Source of the DNA: Terasakiella sp033100395
Lineage (GTDB): Bacteria > Pseudomonadota > Alphaproteobacteria > Rhodospirillales > Terasakiellaceae
Length of the DNA: 64,000 bases
Direction: 5' to 3'
NCBI RefSeq assembly: GCF_033100395.1
Contig: NZ_JAWLVJ010000006.1
Span: 1 to 64,000, forward strand
The translations under genes were made by a program, and so were the position numbers. Under the pieces are notes generated by a model. The model was not told where the DNA came from. It saw only the letters and a list, made by a program, of their open reading frames with translations, and made no database searches. Each line of letters begins with the position of its first letter. The stretch's first letter is position 1. Shown piece by piece: positions 16,302 to 25,402 of the stretch.

Positions 16302-17612
16302 ATGAAATTCGCTGTTCGTTTGCTGGCTTTTGCCGTCTTGTTATTTTCAAATCAGGCAATGGCCGAACTGCGCGTGGATATCACGCAAGGTGTTGTCGAA
16401 CCAATGCCACTGGCTGTGGTGGAATTTACCGGAGACAACGAACAGGCTGCCCTGATTGGTAAGCAGATTGCACAAGTAGTGACGGCTGATCTGGAACGTT
16501 CCGGTCTGTTTCGTCCCATTGATCCTAAGGCTTTCATTCAGAAAGAACTGACCATGTCAACGGTCCCGCGCTTTGGTGACTGGCGGATTTTGAATGCACA
16601 GGCGCTTGTTCAGGGGCATGCCGTTCCAAAGGGCAATGGAGAACTGGCTATTCAGTTCCGCCTGTGGGATGTGTCGGCTGAAACGCAGATGGTCGGTCTT
16701 GCCTATAACACGGTTGCAGATAACTGGCGTCGTGTGGCCCATATTATTGCAGATACCATTTATCAGCGGATCACGGGCGAAAGCGGCTATTTCGACACCC
16801 GTGTGGTCTATGTGGCAGAAAATGGTCCGGCCAATAACAGAAAGAAACGTCTTGCGATCATGGATCAGGATGGCGCAAACCATCGCTTTCTGACTGAAGG
16901 GGATGATCTGGTGCTGACACCGCGTTTTTCCCCGACTTTGCAAGAAATCACATATTTGTCATATTACAACAATACGCCGCGCGTATACCTGTTCAATATC
17001 GATTCAGGACGTCAGTCGATCCTGGGTGATTTCCCGGGCATGACCTTTGCACCGCGTTTTTCTTTTGATGGCTCCAAGGTTGTCATGTCCATGGCACGCG
17101 ATGGTAATTCTGATATCTATACGATGGATATTGCTTCTCGTCAGACCCGCCGTCTGACCAGGCATTCTTCCATTGATACCTCACCGACTTATTCGCCGGA
17201 TGGAAAGTCCATTGCCTTTAACTCGGATCGTGGTGGCTCTCAGCAGCTCTATGTCATGGATTCGAATGGAAAAAATGTTCGTCGCATCAGTTTTGGCAAG
17301 GGACGCTATGCCACACCGGTCTGGTCACCACGCGGAGATTTGATCGCCTTTACCAAAATGACAGGCGGCAAGTTTTATATCGGTGTGATGCGCACAGACG
17401 GGTCAGGTGAACGCCTTCTGGCCAATGGCTATCTGGTGGAAAGCCCTACCTGGGCACCGAATGGACGTGTTCTGATGTTCTTTCGCGAGACCATCCGCGG
17501 GGAGAAAAAAACGACAAAATTATATAGTGTTGATTTGACCGGATACAACGAAAGAGAGATGATCACGCCGCTTGAAGCATCAGATCCTGCGTGGTCCCCC
17601 TTGATTCCTTAG
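16302..17612 (+). CDS. tolB: Tol-Pal system beta-propeller protein TolB
   Basis: A 436-residue periplasmic protein. Signal peptide residues 1-20 end at AMA-EL, leaving an N-terminus that starts with the TolA-binding strand ELRVDITQG. An N-terminal alpha/beta domain is followed by a six-bladed propeller with repeated PD40 blades (NSDIYTMD, SPDGKSIAFNSDRGG, SPRGDLIAF). The ATG at 16302 has AGGG nine bases upstream; the ATG at 16293 overlaps that site. Confidence 0.95.
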   Translation: MKFAVRLLAFAVLLFSNQAMAELRVDITQGVVEPMPLAVVEFTGDNEQAALIGKQIAQVVTADLERSGLFRPIDPKAFIQKELTMSTVPRFGDWRILNAQALVQGHAVPKGNGELAIQFRLWDVSAETQMVGLAYNTVADNWRRVAHIIADTIYQRITGESGYFDTRVVYVAENGPANNRKKRLAIMDQDGANHRFLTEGDDLVLTPRFSPTLQEITYLSYYNNTPRVYLFNIDSGRQSILGDFPGMTFAPRFSFDGSKVVMSMARDGNSDIYTMDIASRQTRRLTRHSSIDTSPTYSPDGKSIAFNSDRGGSQQLYVMDSNGKNVRRISFGKGRYATPVWSPRGDLIAFTKMTGGKFYIGVMRTDGSGERLLANGYLVESPTWAPNGRVLMFFRETIRGEKKTTKLYSVDLTGYNEREMITPLEASDPAWSPLIP

Positions 17613-17730
17613 AATTAAGGACATATAGTCTTTTCCAAGACTTAAGTGACGTATTTCGAATTCGGGGGGCGTCGATGTGGTCTGTGCGATTTAACAGTTT
17701 TAAAATAATAGTCCTATAAGGGGATTGCTC

Positions 17731-18231
17731 ATGCGTAAGTTTCTCGGTCTAGTTGGTGCAGTTGCGTTGCTCGCTGCATGTTCGACCGCTCAAACAGATG
17801 GTTCCAATGCAAATGCATCTGGCGACTCTTCTGCTACCGCTTCAAAATTAGGTCCTGCAGCTGGTACAGCTCAAGACTTCGTTGTTAACGTTGGTGACCG
17901 TGTATTCTTCGGTTACGACCAGTACAACATCAGCGCAGATGCGCGTTCCACACTGGAAAAACAAGCTGCTTGGCTGAAGAAATTCCCTAAAGGCACTGTT
18001 GCTCTGGAAGGCCACGCGGATGAGCGCGGCACACGTGAATACAACCTGGCACTGGCTGAGCGTCGCGCAAATGCGGCTAAAGAATATCTGGTAAGCCTGG
18101 GTGTTGATGCCATGCGCATCAAAGTCATCTCTTATGGTAAAGAGCGTCCGGTTGCACTGGGCCACAACGAAGCAGCATGGGCACAAAACCGTCGCGCTGT
18201 GACAGTTGTTTCCATGGGTGCTGGCTCCTAA
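17731..18231 (+). CDS. pal: peptidoglycan-associated lipoprotein Pal
   Basis: A 166-residue outer-membrane lipoprotein. The lipobox is LAAC with Cys17 lipidated. The C-terminal OmpA-like domain (about 55-165) shows VFFGYDQYNISADA, the peptidoglycan-binding GHADERGTREYN and LAERRANAAKEYL. It anchors the outer membrane to the wall and binds TolB. I take the ATG at 17731 after AAGGGGATTGCTC, two codons inside the longest frame. A strong terminator follows. Confidence 0.96.
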   Translation: MRKFLGLVGAVALLAACSTAQTDGSNANASGDSSATASKLGPAAGTAQDFVVNVGDRVFFGYDQYNISADARSTLEKQAAWLKKFPKGTVALEGHADERGTREYNLALAERRANAAKEYLVSLGVDAMRIKVISYGKERPVALGHNEAAWAQNRRAVTVVSMGAGS

Positions 18232-18264
18232 TTTCTAAAATTAGGCCATAAAGACCTTTCTAAT

Positions 18265-18307
18265 AAGGCGTTTGCTGCATATCTTGTGGCAAACGCCTTG
18301 TTTTTTT
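18265..18307 (+). terminator. terminator after pal
   Basis: Perfect 11-bp arms AAGGCGTTTGC and GCAAACGCCTT around a 13-nt loop, followed by GTTTTTTT. It separates pal from cpoB, so cpoB is likely transcribed by readthrough or its own promoter. Confidence 0.92.
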
Positions 18308-18360
18308 ATGGGATTCGAGGCACAAATACCACCGAACGCAATCTCTGGCAGGCCCGAACC

Positions 18361-19404
18361 ATGAAAATGACTTTGAAGAAACTGATCGCAACCACTTTTA
18401 TCGTTGGCATGACTGCCCTGCCTGTACAGGCTCAGGACGAAGACATGCAGAATATTGTGGACCGTCTGGAACGGATGGACCGTGATATCAAGGCGCTAAA
18501 CTTGAAAGTCTATCGCGGGACAGAGACAACAGCTTCAACAGTGGCAACGGGCGGGGAAGATGTTTCCGGTCCCCTTGGTGCACGTTTGAGTGTGCGGATT
18601 AATGAACTGGAAAGCCAGTTGCGTAATATGACAGGCCAGATTGAAGAAACGGCTTACCGTATTTCACAGTTAAATACCCGTTTGGATAAACTGGTGGCGG
18701 ATGTTGATTATCGCCTGACTGCCCTGGAAGGCGGCACACCTGCGGGATTGCCAAACACCAATACTGTTTCACAACTGCCGACAGAGACGAATACGCCGTC
18801 TGGCATAACAGGTCAGCAATTGACCCCACCACCGGGGGGGCAGGTGGCTCAACAGCCCGTTGCCACAGGTACACCACCGGGTACATTGGGGACATTGACG
18901 CAGAAAGACCTGGATAATGCCAAGGTTGGTGCGCCTGCAACACCTTCACCAACTGCGATTGCTGCCCCGACAAACACAACATCAACGGCTGCTGCACCTG
19001 CTGTGGAAACGGCATCTCTGACACCTGAAGCCCTTTATCAGCAAGCCCACAAGATGTTGGCACGCGGCGATTACGCCAATGCAGAAACCAGCTTTAATGC
19101 TTTCCTTGAAAATCACAAGGACCACAAACTGGCAGGTAACGTGCGTCACTGGATCGGGGAGTTGCATTACGCGCAAGGCAATTACCCACAAGCGGCCAAT
19201 ACGTTCCTGAAAAGTTATCAGAAATCTCCACGCGGTGCCAAAGCACCTGATTCTTTGTTGAAGCTTGGGATGTCTCTGAAACGGATGGATAAAATCAAGG
19301 AAGCCTGTGCGACTTATGGCAAGCTGCGTGCGGACTTCCCAAAACTGCCGGCGCATCTGTCCAAGACGCTGGAACGTGAACGCACGAAAGCGCAATGCAA
19401 ATAA
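18361..19404 (+). CDS. cpoB: Tol-Pal-associated cell division coordinator CpoB
   Basis: A 347-residue periplasmic protein (YbgF family). The signal peptide ends near AQA (MKMTLKKLIATTFIVGMTA region). Residues about 25-110 form a trimerising coiled coil, followed by a Pro/Thr-rich linker (about 120-220) and C-terminal tetratricopeptide repeats (LYQQAHKMLARGDYANAETSFN onward). It coordinates wall synthesis with outer-membrane constriction. The ATG at 18361 begins a proper signal peptide; the longer frame would run through the terminator. Confidence 0.9.
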   Translation: MKMTLKKLIATTFIVGMTALPVQAQDEDMQNIVDRLERMDRDIKALNLKVYRGTETTASTVATGGEDVSGPLGARLSVRINELESQLRNMTGQIEETAYRISQLNTRLDKLVADVDYRLTALEGGTPAGLPNTNTVSQLPTETNTPSGITGQQLTPPPGGQVAQQPVATGTPPGTLGTLTQKDLDNAKVGAPATPSPTAIAAPTNTTSTAAAPAVETASLTPEALYQQAHKMLARGDYANAETSFNAFLENHKDHKLAGNVRHWIGELHYAQGNYPQAANTFLKSYQKSPRGAKAPDSLLKLGMSLKRMDKIKEACATYGKLRADFPKLPAHLSKTLERERTKAQCK

Positions 19405-20612
19405 ACCTGGATGACATCGCAGACCTTGGAATAAAGGTCTGCGTTGCTGTATCCGGCGGGGCGGATAGTCTTGCCTTGTGTTTACTGGCGAAAGATTGGG
19501 CTGATTCCCAAAATCGTCAAATCATTGCTGTAAGCGTTGATCATGGGCTGCGCACAGAGTCTGCAGATGAATGTGCCTGGGTTGCTGAAATCCTTAAAAA
19601 TCGTGGTATTGAGCATCATACCCTGAACTGGCAGGGCGAAAAGCCGATAACAGGCATTCAGGCAGCTGCCAGAAAGGCACGCTATGATCTGATGGCTGGC
19701 TGGTGTGCGGATCATGGGGTTAAGGACTTGCTGGTTGCCCATCATCTGGATGATCAGGCCGAAACATTCCTGATGCGTCTGGCACGAGGCAGTGGTGTGG
19801 ATGGGCTGTCGGCCATGAAATCTGAAACTACATGGGGGGCTGTTCGCATTTTACGCCCCCTTTTGAACGTTCCCAAGTCTGATCTTGAAGCTTACCTGCG
19901 TGATCAAAACCAAAGCTGGCTTGAAGATCCGTCTAATCAGAATGAAGACTTCGATCGGGTGAAGGTCCGCCAGGCTATGTCCATGCTGTCAGATATCGGT
20001 TTGACCCCAAAGCGCCTGTCCCAGACCGCCAGCCAGATGCAGCGGGTCAGAAAGACACTGGATCAGTTGACAAATACCTGGCTGAGCAATCACGCTCGCC
20101 TTTTTGAGGAAGGCTATGTCCTGTTGAATCGCAAGGGGCTGTTGCAGGACGAAGATGAAATTCTTTTGCGTGGATTATCCCGAATCGGGCAGGTGGTCAG
20201 CGGTGAATCCTATCCACCCCGCCTTGAAAGGCTGGAACGGGTCTTGAAAAAATTGCAATCCGGTGAACCTGCAACATTGATGGGATGTCGCTGGTTGATT
20301 GCGAAAGAGGACATTCTGATCTGTCGTGAAATTCGCAATGCCGAAATCCCTGAAAAGCTCTATCGCCTTGATGAAGAAGAATCTTTGGCTCAGGTAGATT
20401 TGCGGATTTTGGGGGAGAAAGGCTGGACTCAGGTGGTTAAAGATAGGCCTGTCCTGAAAGAAAGCACCTTGCCGAAACCTGTGATTCTGGCCCTGCCAGC
20501 ACTTTGGGATGAACAGGGTGTTTCAGCGGTGCCGCATTTGGACTATAAGCGAGAAGATGTCACATATCAGGTCGAATTGACATTTATTCCCGAAATTCGC
20601 GGGAATTCATGA
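19395..20612 (+). CDS. tilS: tRNA(Ile)-lysidine synthase TilS
   Basis: A 405-residue enzyme that attaches lysine to the CAU anticodon of tRNA-Ile. The PP-loop SGGADS (residues 20-25) binds ATP, followed by VDHGLR and the HHLDDQAETFLMRLARGSG motif. The C-terminal part is variable. It overlaps the end of cpoB by 10 nt in another frame. Confidence 0.93.
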   Translation: MQINLDDIADLGIKVCVAVSGGADSLALCLLAKDWADSQNRQIIAVSVDHGLRTESADECAWVAEILKNRGIEHHTLNWQGEKPITGIQAAARKARYDLMAGWCADHGVKDLLVAHHLDDQAETFLMRLARGSGVDGLSAMKSETTWGAVRILRPLLNVPKSDLEAYLRDQNQSWLEDPSNQNEDFDRVKVRQAMSMLSDIGLTPKRLSQTASQMQRVRKTLDQLTNTWLSNHARLFEEGYVLLNRKGLLQDEDEILLRGLSRIGQVVSGESYPPRLERLERVLKKLQSGEPATLMGCRWLIAKEDILICREIRNAEIPEKLYRLDEEESLAQVDLRILGEKGWTQVVKDRPVLKESTLPKPVILALPALWDEQGVSAVPHLDYKREDVTYQVELTFIPEIRGNS

Positions 20613-20692
20613 GTTTTGGCTTGCGCCAGACTTAAAATGGCTTATCTCTAAATCTAACGAGATACAAGTAATACGAAGGAAGGAATCCTAAC

Positions 20693-22615
20693 GTGAATTT
20701 TAGCAGGAACCTAGCGCTGTGGGTGATTATCGCCTTGTTGATCTTTGCGCTGTTCAATCTGTTCCAAAGCTCTAACCCGCAGATGGACCAGTCAACTGTG
20801 CCGTTCTCCGACTTTATCGAAGCTGTTGAGAGCGGAAATGTGCAGGATGTGGTTATTCAGGACAACACCGTAACAGGCACATATCGCGATGGACGTAAAT
20901 TCCATTCCTACACACCGAATGATCCAGACCTGATCGCCACATTGCGCGACAAGGACGTGAAAATTACCGCTGTTCCCAAAGATGACAGCGTGTCTCTTTT
21001 CTCCATTCTGATCTCCTGGTTCCCGATGCTTCTGTTGATCGGTGTATGGATTTTCTTCATGCGCCAGATGCAGGGCGGTGGCGGCAAGGCCATGGGCTTT
21101 GGTAAATCCAAGGCACGCCAACTGACGGAAAAGCAGGGCCGCGTGACCTTTGAAGACGTTGCCGGGATCGAAGAAGCCAAGCAGGAACTGGAAGAAGTTG
21201 TTGAATTCCTGAAAGACCCTTCGAAATTCCAACGCCTCGGCGGTAAAATCCCGAAAGGTTGTCTGTTGGTGGGCCCTCCAGGTACCGGTAAAACGCTGCT
21301 GGCCCGTGCTGTTGCCGGTGAAGCAAACGTTCCGTTCTTCACCATTTCCGGTTCTGACTTTGTGGAAATGTTTGTCGGTGTGGGTGCATCCCGTGTTCGT
21401 GACATGTTTGAACAGGGTAAGAAAAACGCACCCTGTATCATCTTCATCGACGAGATTGACGCTGTTGGTCGCCACCGTGGTGCTGGCCTTGGCGGCGGCA
21501 ACGATGAACGTGAACAAACGCTCAACCAGTTGCTGGTTGAAATGGACGGCTTTAGCGACAACGAAGGTGTGATCCTGGTTGCTGCAACCAACCGTCCGGA
21601 CGTTCTTGATCCCGCATTGCTGCGTCCCGGCCGATTTGACCGTCAGGTTGTTGTGCCAAACCCGGACATCAACGGTCGTGAAATGATCCTTGAAGTTCAC
21701 ATGAAAAAAGTACCACTGGGCCCGGATGTTGATGCGCATACAATCGCGCGTGGTACGCCTGGTTTCTCTGGTGCGGACCTTGCCAACCTTGTTAACGAAG
21801 CAGCCCTTCTGGCGGCACGTCGTAACAAGCGTCTGGTCACCATGTCTGAATTTGAAGACGCCAAAGACAAAGTGATGATGGGTTCTGAACGTAAATCCAT
21901 GGTCATGTCGGAAGATGAGAAAAAGCTCACTGCCTTCCACGAAGCTGGTCACGCTTTATGTGCCCTGCATATGGAAGCCTCTGATCCGATCCATAAGGCA
22001 ACCATCATTCCACGTGGTCGTGCACTTGGTATGGTGATGCGCTTGCCAGAAGCAGACCGTGTTTCCTTGTCAGTTGAAAAACTGCGTGCTGATCTGGTTG
22101 TTGCTTTTGGTGGCCGTGTGGCGGAAGAACTGTGCTTTGGTGCAGATAAAGTCACAACGGGTGCATCGAACGATATCAAGCAAGCCACCAACATGGCCAA
22201 GCACATGGTGATGGAATGGGGCATGTCTGAAAAGCTCGGGCCCATTGCTTACAGCGAGAATGAACAAGAAGTCTTCCTTGGGCATTCTGTGACGCAAACG
22301 CAGAATAATTCAGAAGAAACTGCCAAGGTGATTGATTCTGAAGTGCGTGACATCATTGATGTGGCTTACAAGAAGGCGGAAGAAATTCTCACTAAATATC
22401 GTGATCAGCTGGATATCATCGGGAACGGGTTGATTGAATATGAAACCCTGACAGGTGATGAGATTAAAGACCTTCTGGATGGCAACCCACCAAAGCGTGG
22501 CGGCACATCTGGTCCAAGCGAAGGCGGTCGTCGTAGCACGATCCCAACTGCGGGTCACAAGAAGGATACGTCTGGTGACAATGGCGCTGAGCCAGAGCCA
22601 CAGCCGGGCGAATAA
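20693..22615 (+). CDS. ftsH: ATP-dependent zinc metalloprotease FtsH
   Basis: A 640-residue membrane protease. Two helices (about 8-24 and 103-122) enclose a small periplasmic domain. The AAA+ module has GPPGTGKT, Walker B FIDEID and the second region of homology ATNRPDVLDPALLRPGRFDRQ; the zinc protease domain has HEAGH. It degrades misfolded membrane proteins and regulators such as LpxC. The start is GTG with GAAGGAATCC upstream. The last 50 residues are a low-complexity tail. Confidence 0.96.
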   Translation: MNFSRNLALWVIIALLIFALFNLFQSSNPQMDQSTVPFSDFIEAVESGNVQDVVIQDNTVTGTYRDGRKFHSYTPNDPDLIATLRDKDVKITAVPKDDSVSLFSILISWFPMLLLIGVWIFFMRQMQGGGGKAMGFGKSKARQLTEKQGRVTFEDVAGIEEAKQELEEVVEFLKDPSKFQRLGGKIPKGCLLVGPPGTGKTLLARAVAGEANVPFFTISGSDFVEMFVGVGASRVRDMFEQGKKNAPCIIFIDEIDAVGRHRGAGLGGGNDEREQTLNQLLVEMDGFSDNEGVILVAATNRPDVLDPALLRPGRFDRQVVVPNPDINGREMILEVHMKKVPLGPDVDAHTIARGTPGFSGADLANLVNEAALLAARRNKRLVTMSEFEDAKDKVMMGSERKSMVMSEDEKKLTAFHEAGHALCALHMEASDPIHKATIIPRGRALGMVMRLPEADRVSLSVEKLRADLVVAFGGRVAEELCFGADKVTTGASNDIKQATNMAKHMVMEWGMSEKLGPIAYSENEQEVFLGHSVTQTQNNSEETAKVIDSEVRDIIDVAYKKAEEILTKYRDQLDIIGNGLIEYETLTGDEIKDLLDGNPPKRGGTSGPSEGGRRSTIPTAGHKKDTSGDNGAEPEPQPGE

Positions 22616-22632
22616 AAAACTAACTTTCGCAT

Positions 22633-22655
22633 CACCCCGCACTTGTTGCGGGGTG
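22633..22655 (+). terminator. GC-rich hairpin between ftsH and folP
   Basis: Perfect 8-bp arms CACCCCGC and GCGGGGTG around ACTTGTT. Only a weak TTGTGATT follows, so it may attenuate or stabilise the ftsH mRNA rather than end transcription fully. Confidence 0.5.
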
Positions 22656-22675
22656 TTGTGATTCTGGGGGATGTT

Positions 22676-23755
22676 ATGGTGCATGATATGAATGAATTTG
22701 GATCTGCTTTACCACGTGGCTTTTGCACGTCAGACACTGACTTGTCTCAAACGCTCTATGTCCGCCCGCTTGCCCCTTTTGTGGATGGCGGGTTTGATTT
22801 CCCGGTCTATGAAGTTGCTGTTCGCATGGACGGCAATGTTGGACGATTTACAGCCACACATGAAGGTCTGATGGCCTGGGCAGACGTTGAAGGCGAAGAT
22901 GTGGTTGCCCATATCGGCAAACTGCTGGAACATATTGAAAGCCCGGTTCGGAGCTTTTCTGGCCTTACAGTGTCAAATCGGCCCCTCATCATGGGCATTG
23001 TCAATGTTACACCAGATAGTTTCTCGGACGGCGGGGATAACTATGATGTCAGTAACGCCATTGCCCATGGTAAGGAAATGCTGGCAAATGGGGCTGATAT
23101 TCTGGATATCGGTGGGGAATCCACCCGTCCCGGTGCAGCCCCTGTAAAGCAGGAAGAAGAACTGCGCCGCGTCATTCCGGTGATTGAGGGATTGAAGCAC
23201 ACTGGCGCTAAAATCTCCATCGATACCCGCCATGCTGCTGTCATGAAAGCAGCTGTCGAAGCAGGCGCGGATATCATTAATGATGTCACAGCGCTTGAGG
23301 GAGAAGGGGCGTTAGAGGTCGCTGCCGACCTGAAGGTTCCGGTCATGCTGATGCATATGCAGGGTGAGCCGCAAACCATGCAGACAAACCCGACCTACGA
23401 AGATTGCACGCTGGATATCTATGATTATCTGCATGAACGCGTGCGTGCCTGTGAAGCCGCCGGGATCAAACGATCTGATATCTGTGTCGATCCCGGGATC
23501 GGTTTTGGCAAGACGCTGGATCATAATATGTCGATCCTCAATCAACTGGGCCTCTATCATGGGCTTGGTAGCGCTGTTCTGTTGGGCGCGTCCCGTAAAA
23601 GCTTCATCGCGAAAATCTGCGGGGATGTGCCCGCCAAAGACCGCGTGCCAGGATCATTGAGTGCAGCCATCAAGGGCGCAAATGCAGGCGTTCAGATCGT
23701 GCGGGTGCATGATGTGGTTGAGACAAAGCAGGCTCTGGACGTCTGGGTTGCGTAA
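22676..23755 (+). CDS. folP: dihydropteroate synthase with N-terminal extension
   Basis: A 359-residue protein. The last 265 residues are dihydropteroate synthase, which condenses p-aminobenzoate with the pterin diphosphate in folate synthesis: MGIVNVTPDSFSDGG, GGESTRPGA, ISIDTRHA, NDVTAL, DPGIGFGKT and GASRKSF. The first 95 residues (LYVRPLAPFVDGG region) form an extension commonly seen in alphaproteobacterial FolP, of unknown function. The ATG at 22676 follows GGGGGATGTT. Confidence 0.93.
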   Translation: MVHDMNEFGSALPRGFCTSDTDLSQTLYVRPLAPFVDGGFDFPVYEVAVRMDGNVGRFTATHEGLMAWADVEGEDVVAHIGKLLEHIESPVRSFSGLTVSNRPLIMGIVNVTPDSFSDGGDNYDVSNAIAHGKEMLANGADILDIGGESTRPGAAPVKQEEELRRVIPVIEGLKHTGAKISIDTRHAAVMKAAVEAGADIINDVTALEGEGALEVAADLKVPVMLMHMQGEPQTMQTNPTYEDCTLDIYDYLHERVRACEAAGIKRSDICVDPGIGFGKTLDHNMSILNQLGLYHGLGSAVLLGASRKSFIAKICGDVPAKDRVPGSLSAAIKGANAGVQIVRVHDVVETKQALDVWVA

Positions 23756-23813
23756 CTTAGCAAGATTTATCAAACGGGTTTGAATTAGCTTATCTGTGAA
23801 AGGAGTTTCAGCC

Positions 23814-24665
23814 ATGAACCTGAAAACACAAGAAAGCTATCTCGAACGTATCGAACGGGTGTTGGGGTATATCAACGAACATCTGGATGATGACCTGAAT
23901 ATGGATGAACTGGCCGATGTAGCCTGTTTTTCCGCTTATCACTTCCACCGTGTCTATCGCGGCCTGGTGGGGGAAACGGTGACCCAGACCGTTCGACGCC
24001 TTCGTCTGCATCGTGCGGCTGGTGACCTTATCCGGTCTAGCACCGATATTGAAGCCATCGCCAAACGCGCAGGCTATAGCAGCGTTGAGGCATTTTCGCG
24101 GGCCTTTAAATCGGCCTATAAAAAAGCCCCGGCAAATTATCGTGATCATGTGCGTGAAACTCCTGTAACCCTCCTCCATACAGAAAGGAATACAGGTATG
24201 TTTACTGTAGAAATCAAAGAAATCCCGGCACGCAAACTGGCAGCCATTGCCCATAAAGGTGATTATATGGAAATCGGCAAAACGTTTGATAAAGCCTTTA
24301 TGTGGGGCATGAAAAACAACATGTTGAGTGCCACTACCGCAGGCCTTGGTCTTTATTATGATGACCCATCAGACATCCCCGCAGATGAACTGCGTTCCGA
24401 AGCCGGATTTGTGGTGGATACGGATTGTCAGGACGACGAAGTGGGCTTGCGCACACTGGACATCAAAGGCGGTCGTTACGCGGTCCTGCGCCACAAGGGC
24501 CCCTATGCGGAACTTGAAAAAGCTTACGACCATCTGTTCGGTGCTTGGCTCAACGAAAGCGGCGAAACACCCGCCAGTGAGCCAGTCGTGGAATGTTATC
24601 TGAACGACCCCAAGACCACGGACCCCAGCGAACTGCTGACCGACATCTGCGTGGCCTTGCAGTAG
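23814..24665 (+). CDS. AraC-family regulator with GyrI-like effector domain
   Basis: A 283-residue fusion. Residues about 8-115 carry two AraC-type helix-turn-helix motifs (LNMDELADVACFSAYHFHRVYRG and IEAIAKRAGYSSVEAFSRAFKSAYKKAPANYR). Residues about 130-283 are a GyrI-like/SHS2 domain (FTVEIKEIPARKLAAIAHKGDY), which binds small, often cationic or drug-like ligands. This layout is that of ligand-responsive activators such as Rob and related regulators. A strong AAAGGAG lies before the ATG. It stands alone between folP and convergent yigZ; its target is unknown. Confidence 0.9.
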   Translation: MNLKTQESYLERIERVLGYINEHLDDDLNMDELADVACFSAYHFHRVYRGLVGETVTQTVRRLRLHRAAGDLIRSSTDIEAIAKRAGYSSVEAFSRAFKSAYKKAPANYRDHVRETPVTLLHTERNTGMFTVEIKEIPARKLAAIAHKGDYMEIGKTFDKAFMWGMKNNMLSATTAGLGLYYDDPSDIPADELRSEAGFVVDTDCQDDEVGLRTLDIKGGRYAVLRHKGPYAELEKAYDHLFGAWLNESGETPASEPVVECYLNDPKTTDPSELLTDICVALQ

Positions 24666-24670
24666 TTATC

Positions 24671-24699
24671 AGGATCAAAGGAGGCGCCCCTTTGGTCCT
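24671..24699. terminator. hairpin between convergent genes
   Basis: Arms AGGATCAAAGG and CCTTTGGTCCT (one mismatch) around AGGCGCC. It follows the AraC-type gene and overlaps the yigZ stop codon. No long T-run is present; it is probably a bidirectional terminator. Confidence 0.5.
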
Positions 24700-25261
24700 A
24701 ATAATTAATCCGTTCCCACTGTTCTTCCAGACCTTCCACAATCTCTTCATCATCAGAGATATCAATCTCGATTCCGCTTTCTGTATAGCGGCGATCGGTG
24801 ATATTTGTGGCCTGCAGCAAACGTTCTAGATCGCTGGTGCGATCAAAGTTGGCGGTAAAGGTCGCTGTGGCCTGATGGTTGAAGGTCTGTAAGTCAGCCA
24901 CATCAATCACCGCCTTGGCCGCCCCGCCATAAGCGCGTGCCATGCCGCCTGTCCCCAGTTTTATCCCGCCGAAATAGCGAACGATAATGACGGCGACATT
25001 GACCAGGTCTTCGCCTTGCAGGAACTTCAAGGCGGGCATGCCTGCAGACCCTGAGGGTTCGCCATCATCCTTGGCTCCTTCATGGAGGCGTTTGTCGGCA
25101 TCGAAATATCGAAAAGCACTGACATGATGGTTGGCTTTGGGGTGCTCGGTGCGCAAACGTGCCAGTTCGCCCTCATATTCCGGATAGGGCATCAGAAAAG
25201 CCAGAAAGCGGGAGCGTTTCTCTTCAGTTTCGCAGAAAAAAGGGGAGTTAATGGTTTTCAT
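24698..25261 (-). CDS. yigZ: IMPACT/YigZ-family protein
   Basis: A 187-residue member of UPF0029/IMPACT. The core shows SRFLAFLMP, HHVSAFRYF, the DDGEPSGSAGMPAL signature, VIIVRYFGGIKLGTGGMARAYGG, then a C-terminal EF-G-domain-V-like part. Eukaryotic IMPACT acts on the Gcn2 stress response; the bacterial role is unclear, perhaps ribosome- or RNA-linked. I start at the ATG at 25261 (MKTINSPFF), preceded by AGGACC. Confidence 0.88.
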   Translation of the reverse strand: MKTINSPFFCETEEKRSRFLAFLMPYPEYEGELARLRTEHPKANHHVSAFRYFDADKRLHEGAKDDGEPSGSAGMPALKFLQGEDLVNVAVIIVRYFGGIKLGTGGMARAYGGAAKAVIDVADLQTFNHQATATFTANFDRTSDLERLLQATNITDRRYTESGIEIDISDDEEIVEGLEEQWERINY

Positions 25262-25319
25262 AAGAGGTCCTATAACATTTGCGCTGTCTTTGCCCAAGTG
25301 CTAAAAACGGAAGGAGAAC

Positions 25320-25384
25320 GTCATTCCGGCGCAGGCCGGAATCTGTTCATGGATTAATGAGATCCCGGCCTGCGCCGGGATGAC
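25320..25384. repeat. paired REP-like palindromes (BIME-type) before glmM
   Basis: Two hairpin units in opposite orientation: GTCATTCCGGCGCAGGCCGG (from 25320) and its near-complement CCCGGCCTGCGCCGGGATGAC (ending 25384), joined by a 17-nt AT-rich spacer. Each unit folds alone, and the two can also pair with each other with few mismatches. This is the layout of a bacterial interspersed mosaic element. Confidence 0.75.
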
Positions 25385-25402
25385 TAACGAAAAAGACACC
25401 AC

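Noticed and set aside
20792..21952. 386-codon open frame antisense to ftsH
   Set aside because: His/Phe-rich translation and full overlap with a conserved gene; no ribosome site.
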